Shown: positions 17,187-27,727, counted from the stretch's first letter. The stretch is DNA of 40,991 nt from Candidatus Krumholzibacteriota bacterium (GCA_016933175.1 JAFGBK010000055.1:1-40991); one strand, 5' to 3'. Numbers and translations are program-made. The notes: generated by a model not told the origin, from the sequence alone.

Positions 17187-17610
17187 GCCGCTGACGGCGA
17201 CTTCCCGCGCCCGCGTGCGTCGCCGGCTCTGAGCATGTGCCCAAAAGGTGAGTTAACATGCTGAAATAGAATCGATTATAAACTTGACATCACCTTCGCA
17301 ATGTTCTATAAAGGGGAAAACGCACGTGATTTTGTTTGTCCTGCGACACGACGAGACACCCCCTTGGCTGGCGATGCATGGTTTCACAACGGTCCGGAGC
17401 AGGTAATCACCCGTTCATCCTTTATCTCTGCTCCCTGCCCCCATCTCGCAACCGAACCTCTCACGGAACACCATCATCTCGGACCTGGTCAGCCTGACAG
17501 CATGCGATCCGATGGGAGAAAGGGGCGGCGAGCAGGACCCGACACGCGGGCGGTCGGCGAGTGGATTCGATCAGCCCGTGTGTTCCCCGTTTCACGAAAG
17601 GAGACGCTCA
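17187..17610. other. 424-bp intergenic region with promoter and long leader
   Basis: No gene is supported. This stretch is visibly richer in A+T than its surroundings, especially 17230-17345. It holds a near-consensus promoter (17284-17312) and then about 290 nt of leader before the DsrE gene. The leader has one clear stem (GGAGCAG 17396-17402 with CTGCTCC 17428-17434, 25-nt loop). An open frame from 17301 overlaps the promoter and has no coding character. Confidence 0.5.
17284..17312 (+). promoter_or_regulatory. near-consensus sigma-70-type promoter of the Hdr/Qmo-like operon
   Basis: TTGACA (17284-17289), 17-nt spacer, TATAAA (17307-17312). It is the closest match to the housekeeping consensus in the window and precedes the seven-gene sulfur/electron-transfer operon. 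Expected transcript start is near 17319, giving a leader of roughly 290 nt. Confidence 0.75.
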
Positions 17611-17973
17611 GTGGCCAAGAAAGTGTGGATCTTCTGCGGTTCCGATGAGCCGACCAAGGCCTTTCCTCCGTTCATGCTGGCATCGGGCGCAATCGCGATG
17701 GACATGGAAGTCAACATCTTCTTCACCATGCAGGGTTTGAACATCGTCCGCAAAGGTGGCGCGGAGAAGATCCACCTCCCGGGCGCCCCCAAGACGCTGC
17801 CCGAGTTCATCGACATCGCACGGGAAGGCGGCGCCAACCTGATCGCCTGTTCGGCGGCTTTTCCCATTGCTGGAATCAAGGAGGAGGATCTGATCGACGG
17901 AGTCGAATGCGGAGGCGTTGCGACCTTCGTCATCGGCGCCGAGGAAGCGGACATTCTGCTCACCTTCTCCTAG
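17611..17973 (+). CDS. DsrE-family sulfur carrier protein
   Basis: 120 residues from a GTG start (VAKKVWIFCGSDEP), with AAAGGAG nine bases upstream. It has the DsrE/DsrF-like fold pattern seen in DrsE_2/DsrE3 proteins: Cys9, LIACSAAFPIAGIKEEDLIDGVECGGVATFVIG, with candidate sulfur-binding cysteines in LIACS and VECGG. Such proteins carry persulfide or thiosulfonate sulfur between partners in the cytoplasm. It heads an operon whose next gene is TusA, a known functional partner of DsrE proteins in sulfur-oxidising Hdr (sHdr) systems. The specific substrate here is inferred, not known. Confidence 0.82.
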   Translation: MAKKVWIFCGSDEPTKAFPPFMLASGAIAMDMEVNIFFTMQGLNIVRKGGAEKIHLPGAPKTLPEFIDIAREGGANLIACSAAFPIAGIKEEDLIDGVECGGVATFVIGAEEADILLTFS

Positions 17974-18018
17974 GCTCCCGAGTTCGTTCTCTCCCACTGG
18001 AAAGGAAGGAGTGACATC

Positions 18019-18273
18019 ATGGCTGATTTCGAGCCGGACAAGATTGAAGTGGCGAAAGTGGTGGATGCGCGCGGGAGCGCCTGCCCCGGTCCCCTGCTCG
18101 AGGCGAAGAAGGCTATCGGGACCGTGTCGGTCGGGCAAACCATCGAAGTGCTTTCGGGCGACCCGTCGACCAAGAACGACATTCCGAAGTGGGCGTCGAA
18201 AGTCGGACACGAGTTCCTCGGCGCGGCTCAGGCTGAAGGTTACGACCGGCTTTTCATCACCAGGAAGAAGTAA
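18019..18273 (+). CDS. tusA: TusA-family sulfurtransferase
   Basis: An 84-residue protein with the signature VVDARGSACPGPLLEAKKAI; the persulfide-carrying Cys22 lies in CPGP. TusA proteins pass sulfane sulfur between donors and acceptors in tRNA thiolation and in dissimilatory sulfur metabolism. An AAGGAGTGACATC ribosome site precedes the ATG. It lies 45 bp after DsrE and 28 bp before an MvhD-like gene. This context argues for a dissimilatory or redox role rather than tRNA modification. Confidence 0.9.
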   Translation: MADFEPDKIEVAKVVDARGSACPGPLLEAKKAIGTVSVGQTIEVLSGDPSTKNDIPKWASKVGHEFLGAAQAEGYDRLFITRKK

Positions 18274-18301
18274 GAACCAAGTCGGCAAGGAAGACTTCGT
18301 C

Positions 18302-18700
18302 ATGGCAAACGAGACGCATGATAAGCACAGGATACTGGTCCTGGCGACGGAGACGTGCGCGTATCCCGGCGCCGACAACGTGGGACAGATCCATGCCGAG
18401 TACCCGGCGAACGCATACATCCTGCGTGTCCCCGCCCCCGTGATCTTCCCCGAGAAATTCTATCTCGACTGCTTCGACAAGGGCATCTCGGGCATCATCG
18501 TGATGAGCTGTGGCCACGAGTGCCCCTACCCGAAAGCCTACGATCGACTGGCGAAACGGATCTCGGAGGTCCACGGGCTGATGAAGGAGCGCAACCTGTC
18601 CCCGGACCGGTTGCGGCTGTGCGCCATCTGCACGGTATGCTCCAAGTCGTTCCTGAAGGAGATCCGACGGATGAACGAGGTTCTGGCTGCATCCGCGTGA
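18302..18700 (+). CDS. MvhD/FrhD-like hydrogenase iron-sulfur subunit homologue
   Basis: 132 residues from ATG 18302 with an AAGGAAG ribosome site. The fold pattern matches the MvhD family (PF02662): RILVLATETCAYPGAD, YPANAYILRVP, a SCGHECPYP segment in the place of the usual GCHPGDCHY, then a helical end. In methanogens MvhD joins hydrogenase to HdrA through a [2Fe-2S] cluster; QmoB carries the same domain at its C-terminus. Cysteines are at 19, 57, 70 and 74, with an extra CAICTVC run at 107-113 that I do not expect in classical MvhD. It probably hands electrons to or from the HdrA-like subunits encoded next. Confidence 0.8.
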   Translation: MANETHDKHRILVLATETCAYPGADNVGQIHAEYPANAYILRVPAPVIFPEKFYLDCFDKGISGIIVMSCGHECPYPKAYDRLAKRISEVHGLMKERNLSPDRLRLCAICTVCSKSFLKEIRRMNEVLAASA

Positions 18701-18734
18701 AGTGGAACCCACGAAGAGGGAAGGCGCTGGACTG

Positions 18735-20087
18735 ATGAGCAACAGGAAACTTTCGGTCGACGCGCTCGTCATCGGTGGCGGCATCGCCGGCCTGCAGGCG
18801 GCAATCGACCTGGGAGACCAGGGCTACCAGGTTCTCATCGTGGAGAAGGCGCCGAGCATCGGCGGCAAGATGATCAGCCTGAGCAAGGTGTTCCCGACGC
18901 TGGACTGCTCGAGCTGCATCTGCACGCCGCGCATGGCCGCCGCTTCGCACCACAAGAACATCTCCATCATGACCTACGCCGAAGTCGAGGCGACGACCCG
19001 CACGCACGACGGCTTCGAGGCGACCGTTCTGCAGAAGCCGCGTTACGTGATGGAGGACGACTGCACGGGCTGCCGGCTCTGCGAGTTCGCCTGCCCCGTC
19101 GAGTTGCCGCACGAGTTCGAAGGCGGGCTCGGCGCGCGCAAAGCGGTCTACGTCCCCTTCAACAATGCGATCCCCCAGATCGCCCTGGTGGACCTCGAGA
19201 ACTGCATCCTCTGCGGACGTTGCGAGAAGGTCTGCCCGACAAAGGCGATCAACTTCCTCCAGGAGCCGGAGCGGGTCACGGTCGAGGCGGGAGCGGTCAT
19301 TCTGGCCACGGGCTACACCCTCTCCGACATGAGCGCGAAGGAGCAGTACGGCGGCGGGCGCCTGAAGAACGTTCTCGATGGATTGCAGGTCGAGCGACTC
19401 CTGGCGCCGCATGGCCCGTACGGACGAGTCCTCCGGCCCGGGGACGGGAAGATCCCCGACTCGGTCGCCTACGTCCAGTGCGCGGGCTCCCGGGACAGGA
19501 GCCTGGGCGTTCCCTACTGCTCCCGCGTCTGCTGCATGTACGCCATCAAGCAGGCCATGCTGCTGTCCGGGTCCCTGCCGCTGGTGGATATCACGATCTA
19601 CTACATGGATATCCGCGCGTTCGGAAAGGGCTTCGAGCAGTTCTATCAGAACGCCAAGGCGATGGGCATCGAGTTCGTGAAGGCCAAGGTGGCCAAGATC
19701 ACCGAGGACGACCAGCAGAATCCCGTCCTGCGCATCGAGGTAATGGAAGAGGACGGCCGGGTTGAGGAGCGAACGCACGACATGGTGGTTCTCTCCCCGG
19801 CGGTCCTGCCCGGCTGGGATCCGTCCCGCGCGGTCCTCGTCGACACGGATGACGAGGACGGATTCGTTCACTGCGTCCAGCCGAAGCTGGCTCCGGGATA
19901 CACGAGCCAGGCGGGTATCTTCGTCGCCGGCAACGCGGCGGGACCCAAGGACATCCCGGACTCGATCGTGGAGGCCGGCGCCGCTGCCGCCGAGGCGTCC
20001 GCCTACCTGCGCGGCATTGGCAGGAGGGGCTACGAACCGGAACCGGCAAGCGGCGACCGCAGCGCCCTGGTGGGCGAAGTCACGTGA
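18735..20087 (+). CDS. QmoA/HdrA-like FAD and iron-sulfur subunit
   Basis: 450 residues. The FAD-binding motif GGGIAG is at 14-19. The HdrA-type FPTLDCSSCICTPRM segment carries Cys58, Cys61 and Cys63. Two canonical 4Fe-4S motifs follow, CTGCRLCEFACP (110-121) and CILCGRCEKVCP (157-168), and the C-terminal half has AGSRD, SRVCCMYAIKQA and a second nucleotide-binding half ending FVAGNAAGPKDIPDSI. It is shorter than methanogen HdrA and lacks the N-terminal HdrA domain, which matches QmoA. In sulfate reducers QmoA links the quinone pool to APS reductase. Neither aprAB nor sat is present here, so the partner differs. GAGGGAAGG lies upstream of the ATG. Confidence 0.85.
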   Translation: MSNRKLSVDALVIGGGIAGLQAAIDLGDQGYQVLIVEKAPSIGGKMISLSKVFPTLDCSSCICTPRMAAASHHKNISIMTYAEVEATTRTHDGFEATVLQKPRYVMEDDCTGCRLCEFACPVELPHEFEGGLGARKAVYVPFNNAIPQIALVDLENCILCGRCEKVCPTKAINFLQEPERVTVEAGAVILATGYTLSDMSAKEQYGGGRLKNVLDGLQVERLLAPHGPYGRVLRPGDGKIPDSVAYVQCAGSRDRSLGVPYCSRVCCMYAIKQAMLLSGSLPLVDITIYYMDIRAFGKGFEQFYQNAKAMGIEFVKAKVAKITEDDQQNPVLRIEVMEEDGRVEERTHDMVVLSPAVLPGWDPSRAVLVDTDDEDGFVHCVQPKLAPGYTSQAGIFVAGNAAGPKDIPDSIVEAGAAAAEASAYLRGIGRRGYEPEPASGDRSALVGEVT

Positions 20088-20103
20088 ACAGAACGAGGGG
20101 CAA

Positions 20104-22173
20104 ATGAGTCGGAAAGGATCCGGAGAACTCCGTTCCGGGGGGAGCGGAGGAAACGGCGGCCCGCGCGTCGGTGTCTACATTTGTCATTGCGGCGGGAACA
20201 TCTCGGACGTGGTGGCCGTGGAGCACGTGGTCGAGGCGGTGCGGAAGCTGCCCTGCGTGGTGATCGCCCGGCGCCACATGTTCATGTGTTCCGATCCCGG
20301 TCAGAATCTCGTTCTCGAGGATGTCGTCAACGAGAAGCTCGATCGCGTGGTCGTCGCCGCCTGCTCCCCCACCCTGCACGAGCTGACCTTTCGCGATACC
20401 CTGAGGCGGGCAGGCCTGAATCCCTATCTCTACGAGCACGCTAACATCCGCGAGCAAGTCAGCTGGGCGAGCAAATCGGACCCCGAGGGAGCCACGGACA
20501 AGGCGATCAGGCTGGTGGCGGCGGCCGTGGCGAAGGCCTGCCGGCTCAGGCCGCTCGAGCCGCTCCGCGTCGGCGCGAGCCGTCGCGTGGCCGTCATCGG
20601 CGGCGGAATCGCCGGCCTGCGCAGCGCGCTCGACCTCGCGAGCCAGGGCCTCGCGGTTGCCCTCCTGGAACGATCCCCCTTCTTCGGCGGGCGGGCCGCC
20701 CAGCTCGACCAGGTCTTTCCGACCAGCGACCGGGCATCCGACCTGCTGGCTGAGCTCATGGCCAAGGCCAGCGTCGACCCGAACATCAGCCTCTACACGG
20801 GCGCCGAAGTCGCCTCCACCTCGGGCTACATCGGCAACTTCCACATGAAGGTCACCCTGCACCCCAGGGGCGTGCGGGAAGGCATCACGCCCGACCAGGC
20901 AAGAGCCGCGATCGAAGCTTGTCCCGAAACCGCGGCCAGCGAGTTCGACTACGGGCTGGCCAGGCGGAAAGCGATCTACCAGCCCTGTCCCGACTGCCAT
21001 CCCCCCCTACCCGCCATCGACTGGGAGACCTGCACGCGCTGCGGCAAATGCGCCGAAGCAGCCGGGGAGGGCGCCATCGCGCTCGAGGCGCCAGCCCGCG
21101 AGATCGACCTGGATGTGGGCGCAATCGTTCTCGCGACGGGCTTCGACCCCTACGAACCACGCACGGGGGAATACGGCTACGGGGAACACGGCGTCGTCAC
21201 CCTGCCCCAGTTCATCCGGATGCTGAACGAGCGCGGTCCGACCGCGGGCAGGCTGACGGTGGACGGCCGGCCGGTGCGGAACATCGCCTTCATTCACTGC
21301 GTGGGCAGCCGGCAGGTCGACGGCATCCACGCGCCCGGCCCGGACGGCAAGGTGAACGACTACTGCTCCCGCGTTTGCTGCACGGCCACGCTCCAGGCGG
21401 CCAAGGAGGTGCGCGATCGTTTCCCGGACGTGAACGTCTTCGACTTCTACCAGGACATCCGAACCTACGGCCGCGGCCACGAGACGTACTACGAGGACAC
21501 TTCGAAGCAAGGGGTTCTCTTCTTCCGCTGGACGGCGGACGCGCCGCCGGTGGTCGAGGCGGCGACTGGCGACCCGGACGCCGCCCTGGTCGTCAAGGTG
21601 AAGGACACACTGACCTGGGGGGAGGAGGTCGAGGTCCCCGCCGATCTGGTCGTCCTGTCCACGGGGATCATGCCCCGCGATATCGGCAGCCTGGTGGAGA
21701 TGCTCAAGCTGCCCCGGGGCGCGGATCGCTTCCTGCAGGAAGTGCACCCCAAGCTGCGGCCCGTGGAACTCGCGGTGGGCGGAGTCTTCCTGGCGGGCAC
21801 CTGCCAGGGCCCGATGGACATCACCGAAAGCGCGGCGGCGGCTTCGGCGGCCGCGGTGAAGGCCTCGGCGCTTCTGGCCAAAGGCCACATCGAGCTGGAT
21901 CCCTTCGTCGCCGGCGTGGACGAGGCGCTGTGCACGGGCGGCGTGGGCTGCAATTCCGTCTGCGTCGAGGAATGCGGCGCCCAGCACGCCATCTCGCTGG
22001 TCGAGCGCCGGGAAGGCGGCGAGACGCGGCTGGTTGCCGAGGTGAACCGGGCGGTCTGCGGCGGCTGCGGGATGTGCGTCGCCGTTTGCCCGTCAAGAGC
22101 CATCCAGGTGGAGGGTTGGCGCCTGGATCAGTTCGAGTCGATGGTGGATGCCCTACTAACAGTCGAAGGGTAA
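20104..22173 (+). CDS. full-length HdrA-like (QmoB-related) FAD iron-sulfur subunit
   Basis: 689 residues with the full HdrA layout: N-terminal GVYICHCGGNISDVV (Cys27, Cys29), FAD motif GGGIAG at 166-171, an inserted ferredoxin-like segment, the thioredoxin-reductase half (SRVCCTATLQAAKEV) and a C-terminal ferredoxin domain. Several cluster sites are degenerate. The DCSxC segment is replaced by SDRASD. The inserted motif CTRCGKC (310-316) has Ala at 320 where the fourth Cys-Pro belongs. The first C-terminal motif has irregular spacing (Cys610, 616, 620, 624), while the last is intact (CGGCGMCVAVCP, 652-663). GAGGGG precedes the ATG. It likely pairs with the QmoA-like and MvhD-like subunits; together these correspond to QmoA plus a split QmoB. 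Confidence 0.86.
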   Translation: MSRKGSGELRSGGSGGNGGPRVGVYICHCGGNISDVVAVEHVVEAVRKLPCVVIARRHMFMCSDPGQNLVLEDVVNEKLDRVVVAACSPTLHELTFRDTLRRAGLNPYLYEHANIREQVSWASKSDPEGATDKAIRLVAAAVAKACRLRPLEPLRVGASRRVAVIGGGIAGLRSALDLASQGLAVALLERSPFFGGRAAQLDQVFPTSDRASDLLAELMAKASVDPNISLYTGAEVASTSGYIGNFHMKVTLHPRGVREGITPDQARAAIEACPETAASEFDYGLARRKAIYQPCPDCHPPLPAIDWETCTRCGKCAEAAGEGAIALEAPAREIDLDVGAIVLATGFDPYEPRTGEYGYGEHGVVTLPQFIRMLNERGPTAGRLTVDGRPVRNIAFIHCVGSRQVDGIHAPGPDGKVNDYCSRVCCTATLQAAKEVRDRFPDVNVFDFYQDIRTYGRGHETYYEDTSKQGVLFFRWTADAPPVVEAATGDPDAALVVKVKDTLTWGEEVEVPADLVVLSTGIMPRDIGSLVEMLKLPRGADRFLQEVHPKLRPVELAVGGVFLAGTCQGPMDITESAAAASAAAVKASALLAKGHIELDPFVAGVDEALCTGGVGCNSVCVEECGAQHAISLVERREGGETRLVAEVNRAVCGGCGMCVAVCPSRAIQVEGWRLDQFESMVDALLTVEG

Positions 22174-22177
22174 TAGA

Positions 22178-22495
22178 ATGGAAGGAACGAACGGCAAGGA
22201 GACCGCGCTGAAGGGAGAAGCCGCGAAGCCGACCAGCCAGTCGCTCCGCGAACGCCTCGGCGGCGCGCCGAAGGAAGTCCTCGAGAGGCACCGGCAACGG
22301 CAGGAACCTGGCCGGAAGATCGCCAAGGCCCTGCGGGAAGGCCCGCTGACGGTCCCGGAACTCGCACGGGCCACCGGCGTCCCCGAACACCAGGTGTTGT
22401 GGCACATCATGAGCATGAAGAAGTACGGCAAGGTGCTGGAGGGGGAAGAGAAGGACAGCTACCTGCAGTACGCACTGAAGGAGAAGGATTCATGA
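22178..22495 (+). CDS. small winged-helix-like protein in the Hdr/Qmo operon
   Basis: 105 residues. A charged, probably disordered first third is followed by a helix-turn-helix/winged-helix pattern: KIAKALREGPLTVPELARATGVPEHQVLWHIMSMKKYGKVLEGEE, typical of MarR/ArsR-like folds. It starts 4 bp after the HdrA-like stop and overlaps the QmoC-like start (ATGA), so it is made together with the complex. It could be a transcriptional autoregulator of the operon, or a structural or assembly factor that uses a winged-helix fold without binding DNA. Sequence alone does not decide. Confidence 0.75.
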   Translation: MEGTNGKETALKGEAAKPTSQSLRERLGGAPKEVLERHRQRQEPGRKIAKALREGPLTVPELARATGVPEHQVLWHIMSMKKYGKVLEGEEKDSYLQYALKEKDS

Positions 22496-23613
22496 GCGTT
22501 CGGGTGAATCCCGACCTGCGCGAAGAGCTGATGGGATTCGGTGGCGATGATGTCAGCGCCTGCATGAACTGCGGCAACTGCACCGCCATCTGCCCGCTTT
22601 CCAAGGACTCCACCGTCTTCCCCCGGAAGGCGATCCGCTACATGCAGCTCGGAATGAAGGACCATCTCTTCCGCTCTCCCGAGCCGTGGCTCTGCTACTA
22701 CTGCGGCGAGTGCTCGGATACCTGCCCCCGCGACGCGAACCCGGGCGAGACCATGATGGCGGCGCGGCGTTACCTCACGTCCCTGTACGACTGGACCGGC
22801 CTATCCAAGCGCCTGTACCTCTCGGCGGCCTGGGAGCTGGGGCTGCTGCTCTTCGTCGCCCTCATCGTGGGCGCCCTCTTCCTCTTCCTGCATGGGCCGC
22901 TGGTGAGAGACCACGTGGAGCTCACCACCTTCGCGCCGACCGCCTGGGTCGAGCTGGGCGACTGGATCCTCGCCGCGATGCTGAGCTTCTTCCTCCTGAC
23001 AAACGCCTACCGGATGTCCCGCGCGATCCTGGGCGGCGAGAAGGTGCCGCTCTCCCTCGGCCTCCGCGAGTTCAAGACGCTCCTGATCCACGGCGTGACC
23101 CAGAAGCGGTGGCAGGAGTGCGAGTCGCCCACGCGCTGGCTCAAGCACCTGCTGCTCGTCACAGCCTACGCGACGATGCTCCTGATGGTGGTGGTCTTCC
23201 TGCGGTGGTTCCAGACGGACGAGATCCGCTCCATCTGGCATCCGACCCGGCTTCTCGGCTACTACGCGACGGCCATCCTGCTCTACGTGACCGCCGACGC
23301 GATGATCAGCCGCCTGCGGAAACGGGAGCAGATCCACAAGCACTCGGATCTCACGGACTGGATGTTCCTGATCCTCCTCTTCCTGACGACGCTGACGGGA
23401 ATCTTCGTCCACGCCTTCCGCCTGGCGGACTGGCCGATGCCGACGTACATCATCTATGTGATCCACTTGATGATCGCGGTACCGATGCTGGTCATCGAGG
23501 TGCCATTCGGCAAGTGGGCGCACCTGCTCTACCGGCCGCTGGCGGTCTACCTGACGACGGTGAGGGACAAGATGAAGGCGGCACCCGCCGGCACCCAGGC
23601 GTCCGCGGGGTAG
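22492..23613 (+). CDS. QmoC-like subunit: HdrC ferredoxin domain fused to membrane cytochrome b domain
   Basis: 373 residues. The N-terminus carries two perfect 4Fe-4S motifs, CMNCGNCTAICP (24-35) and CYYCGECSDTCP (68-79), as in HdrC. Residues ~105-360 contain five to six transmembrane helices with several His residues suited to heme b ligation (for example IHGVTQ, LKHLLL, HAFRLADW, IHLMIAVP), as in NarI/HdrE-type membrane subunits. This fused layout is that of QmoC, which exchanges electrons with the quinone pool. Translation is coupled to the winged-helix gene by ATGA. It ends the operon and faces uvrA. Confidence 0.88.
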   Translation: MSVRVNPDLREELMGFGGDDVSACMNCGNCTAICPLSKDSTVFPRKAIRYMQLGMKDHLFRSPEPWLCYYCGECSDTCPRDANPGETMMAARRYLTSLYDWTGLSKRLYLSAAWELGLLLFVALIVGALFLFLHGPLVRDHVELTTFAPTAWVELGDWILAAMLSFFLLTNAYRMSRAILGGEKVPLSLGLREFKTLLIHGVTQKRWQECESPTRWLKHLLLVTAYATMLLMVVVFLRWFQTDEIRSIWHPTRLLGYYATAILLYVTADAMISRLRKREQIHKHSDLTDWMFLILLFLTTLTGIFVHAFRLADWPMPTYIIYVIHLMIAVPMLVIEVPFGKWAHLLYRPLAVYLTTVRDKMKAAPAGTQASAG

Positions 23614-23662
23614 CCAGGCTTCCCGCGCCGGTTCGACCGCCGTTTCCAGAGCATGCGGTCGC

Positions 23663-26611
<2,949 letters not shown>

Positions 26612-26693
26612 GGCTCCCTCCCTGGACTCAGGCGGGATCTGGAACGGGCTAAGTGTTCGCCGGCGGCGGGAGGGATGCCGCCGGAGGCGGTTC

Positions 26694-26722
26694 AGGATAG
26701 CTCATCGGGAGGGGGAAGCCAA
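26694..26722 (-). promoter_or_regulatory. promoter of uvrA
   Basis: On the minus strand TTGGCT (26717-26722) and TATCCT (26694-26699) with 17-nt spacing, about 83 nt before the GTG start. No LexA-like box was recognised near it. Confidence 0.45.
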
Positions 26723-26749
26723 GCCCATCCTGGGCGCGCGGGGAGACCC

Positions 26750-26778
26750 GCAGCGCCGGCACCAGGCGCCGGCGCTGC
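26750..26778 (-). terminator. hairpin terminator after the acidic small-protein gene
   Basis: A perfect 11-bp stem (26750-26760 with 26768-26778, GCAGCGCCGGC/GCCGGCGCTGC) with a 7-nt loop starts 14 nt after the stop of the 77-residue gene. There is no U-tract, so it may be a Rho-assisted or 3'-stabilising hairpin. Confidence 0.5.
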
Positions 26779-26791
26779 CTTGCCAAACCGC

Positions 26792-27025
26792 TCAGTCCAT
26801 CTCGATGCCGAGGCTGGCGAGCCACTTCTCGGCCTTCCGCATCGCCTTGGACTTGGACGACTCCTCGCCGTCGACGCTGTCGCCCTCGATCTCGAGCGAG
26901 TCGTCGCCGTCGCTCCAGGCCTCCCAGAACCAGACGTCATCCTCGCCGTCGCTCCAGACCTTCGCGCCCCAGAAGGAGCCCTCGAGGGAGTACCCGTCGT
27001 CGTCGTCCACCCAGTGATTGGCCAT
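26792..27025 (-). CDS. 77-residue acidic, tryptophan-rich protein, unknown
   Basis: From ATG 27025, preceded by GAGAGAGGTCGAA, the product starts [20 protein letters not shown]. It has 22 Asp/Glu and 7 Trp in 77 residues, two WSDG[E/D]D repeats (residues 24 and 37) and a short basic helix at the end ([17 protein letters not shown]). There is no signal peptide or membrane segment. I do not recognise a family. The in-frame ATG at 27196 lies inside the promoter and the N-terminal extension it would add has no protein-like character, so 27025 is preferred. It has its own promoter and a terminator hairpin, so it is a single-gene unit. Confidence 0.7.
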   Translation of the reverse strand: MANHWVDDDDGYSLEGSFWGAKVWSDGEDDVWFWEAWSDGDDSLEIEGDSVDGEESSKSKAMRKAEKWLASLGIEMD

Positions 27026-27186
27026 TTCGACCTCTCTCGTGACTTGGCTGGTGGCGCGGCCCGCGGCCGCATCCATTGCCGGCTGGTCCGCGAGGAGCGG
27101 GCCCCGGCGTGGCAGTGTCCATCGGCGGCAGTCGGCGGCCGGACCCGGGGGCCGGAGCACCGCCGTCCGACTCCGATCTGGCCGGT

Positions 27187-27215
27187 GATATAGCACGCGT
27201 CAACGGGGAGTGCAA
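27187..27215 (-). promoter_or_regulatory. promoter of the acidic small-protein gene
   Basis: On the minus strand TTGCAC (27210-27215) and TATATC (27187-27192) with 17-nt spacing. It lies about 160 nt upstream of the ATG at 27025, leaving an unusually long GC-rich leader for such a short gene. Confidence 0.5.
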
Positions 27216-27325
27216 CAGGGACGAACGGCCTTTTCGCCGTCAGAACGGCCGGCCTGGCCGGCGCCCGGATCGCCGCGCGGGCCGGCATCCGGGCCGGCGC
27301 CGAGAGCGGCGGGGCCGGCGGGCCC

Positions 27326-27712
27326 TCAGGCGGCCGCGTAGGCCCGCGGCGAGCGGTAGGCCCAGAGGAAGAGGACCAGGAAGGCCAGGTCGGCGATGGC
27401 GAAGGGCTTCCACATGCCGGGGATGCCCTGGCTCAGCCAGTAGGCGAACACGGTCCCGCAGTACGCGATCTTCAGCATGACGCCGTAGGGGATCAGGTTG
27501 CGGTTGCGGACCGGATTGCGGGCGACGGCCGCGAACAGCAGGCCGAAGACGATGAGCAGCAGCGCCGGGAACTGGACGTAGCCGTAGTGGTTGGGCGGCG
27601 TGACGCCGAACCAGCGGAACATCGCCGCCGGCGCGACGAGGAACACCAGTCCCAGGACGCCGTCGTAGACGGCGGCGATGACGAACAGGACGCGGACGGC
27701 GGTCTTGCCCAC
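27326..27712 (-). CDS. small four-helix membrane protein, unknown
   Basis: 128 residues with four predicted transmembrane helices (about 5-30, 45-62, 75-95, 105-120). Notable segments: APAAMFRWFGVTPPNHYGYVQFPALLLIVFG and KIAYCGTVFAYW. It has no catalytic motif that I recognise; it resembles the many small DoxX-like or unknown integral membrane proteins only in general shape. It starts 15 bp after the stop of the B12-radical SAM gene on the same strand, so it is probably the third gene of that unit. Role unknown. Confidence 0.72.
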   Translation of the reverse strand: MGKTAVRVLFVIAAVYDGVLGLVFLVAPAAMFRWFGVTPPNHYGYVQFPALLLIVFGLLFAAVARNPVRNRNLIPYGVMLKIAYCGTVFAYWLSQGIPGMWKPFAIADLAFLVLFLWAYRSPRAYAAA

Positions 27713-27727
27713 GGCGATCCTCCTTGC

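Noticed and set aside
17301-17648. 115-codon open frame in the leader before DsrE
   Set aside because: It begins inside the promoter spacer, overlaps the DsrE start in another frame, and lacks a ribosome site and protein-like composition.
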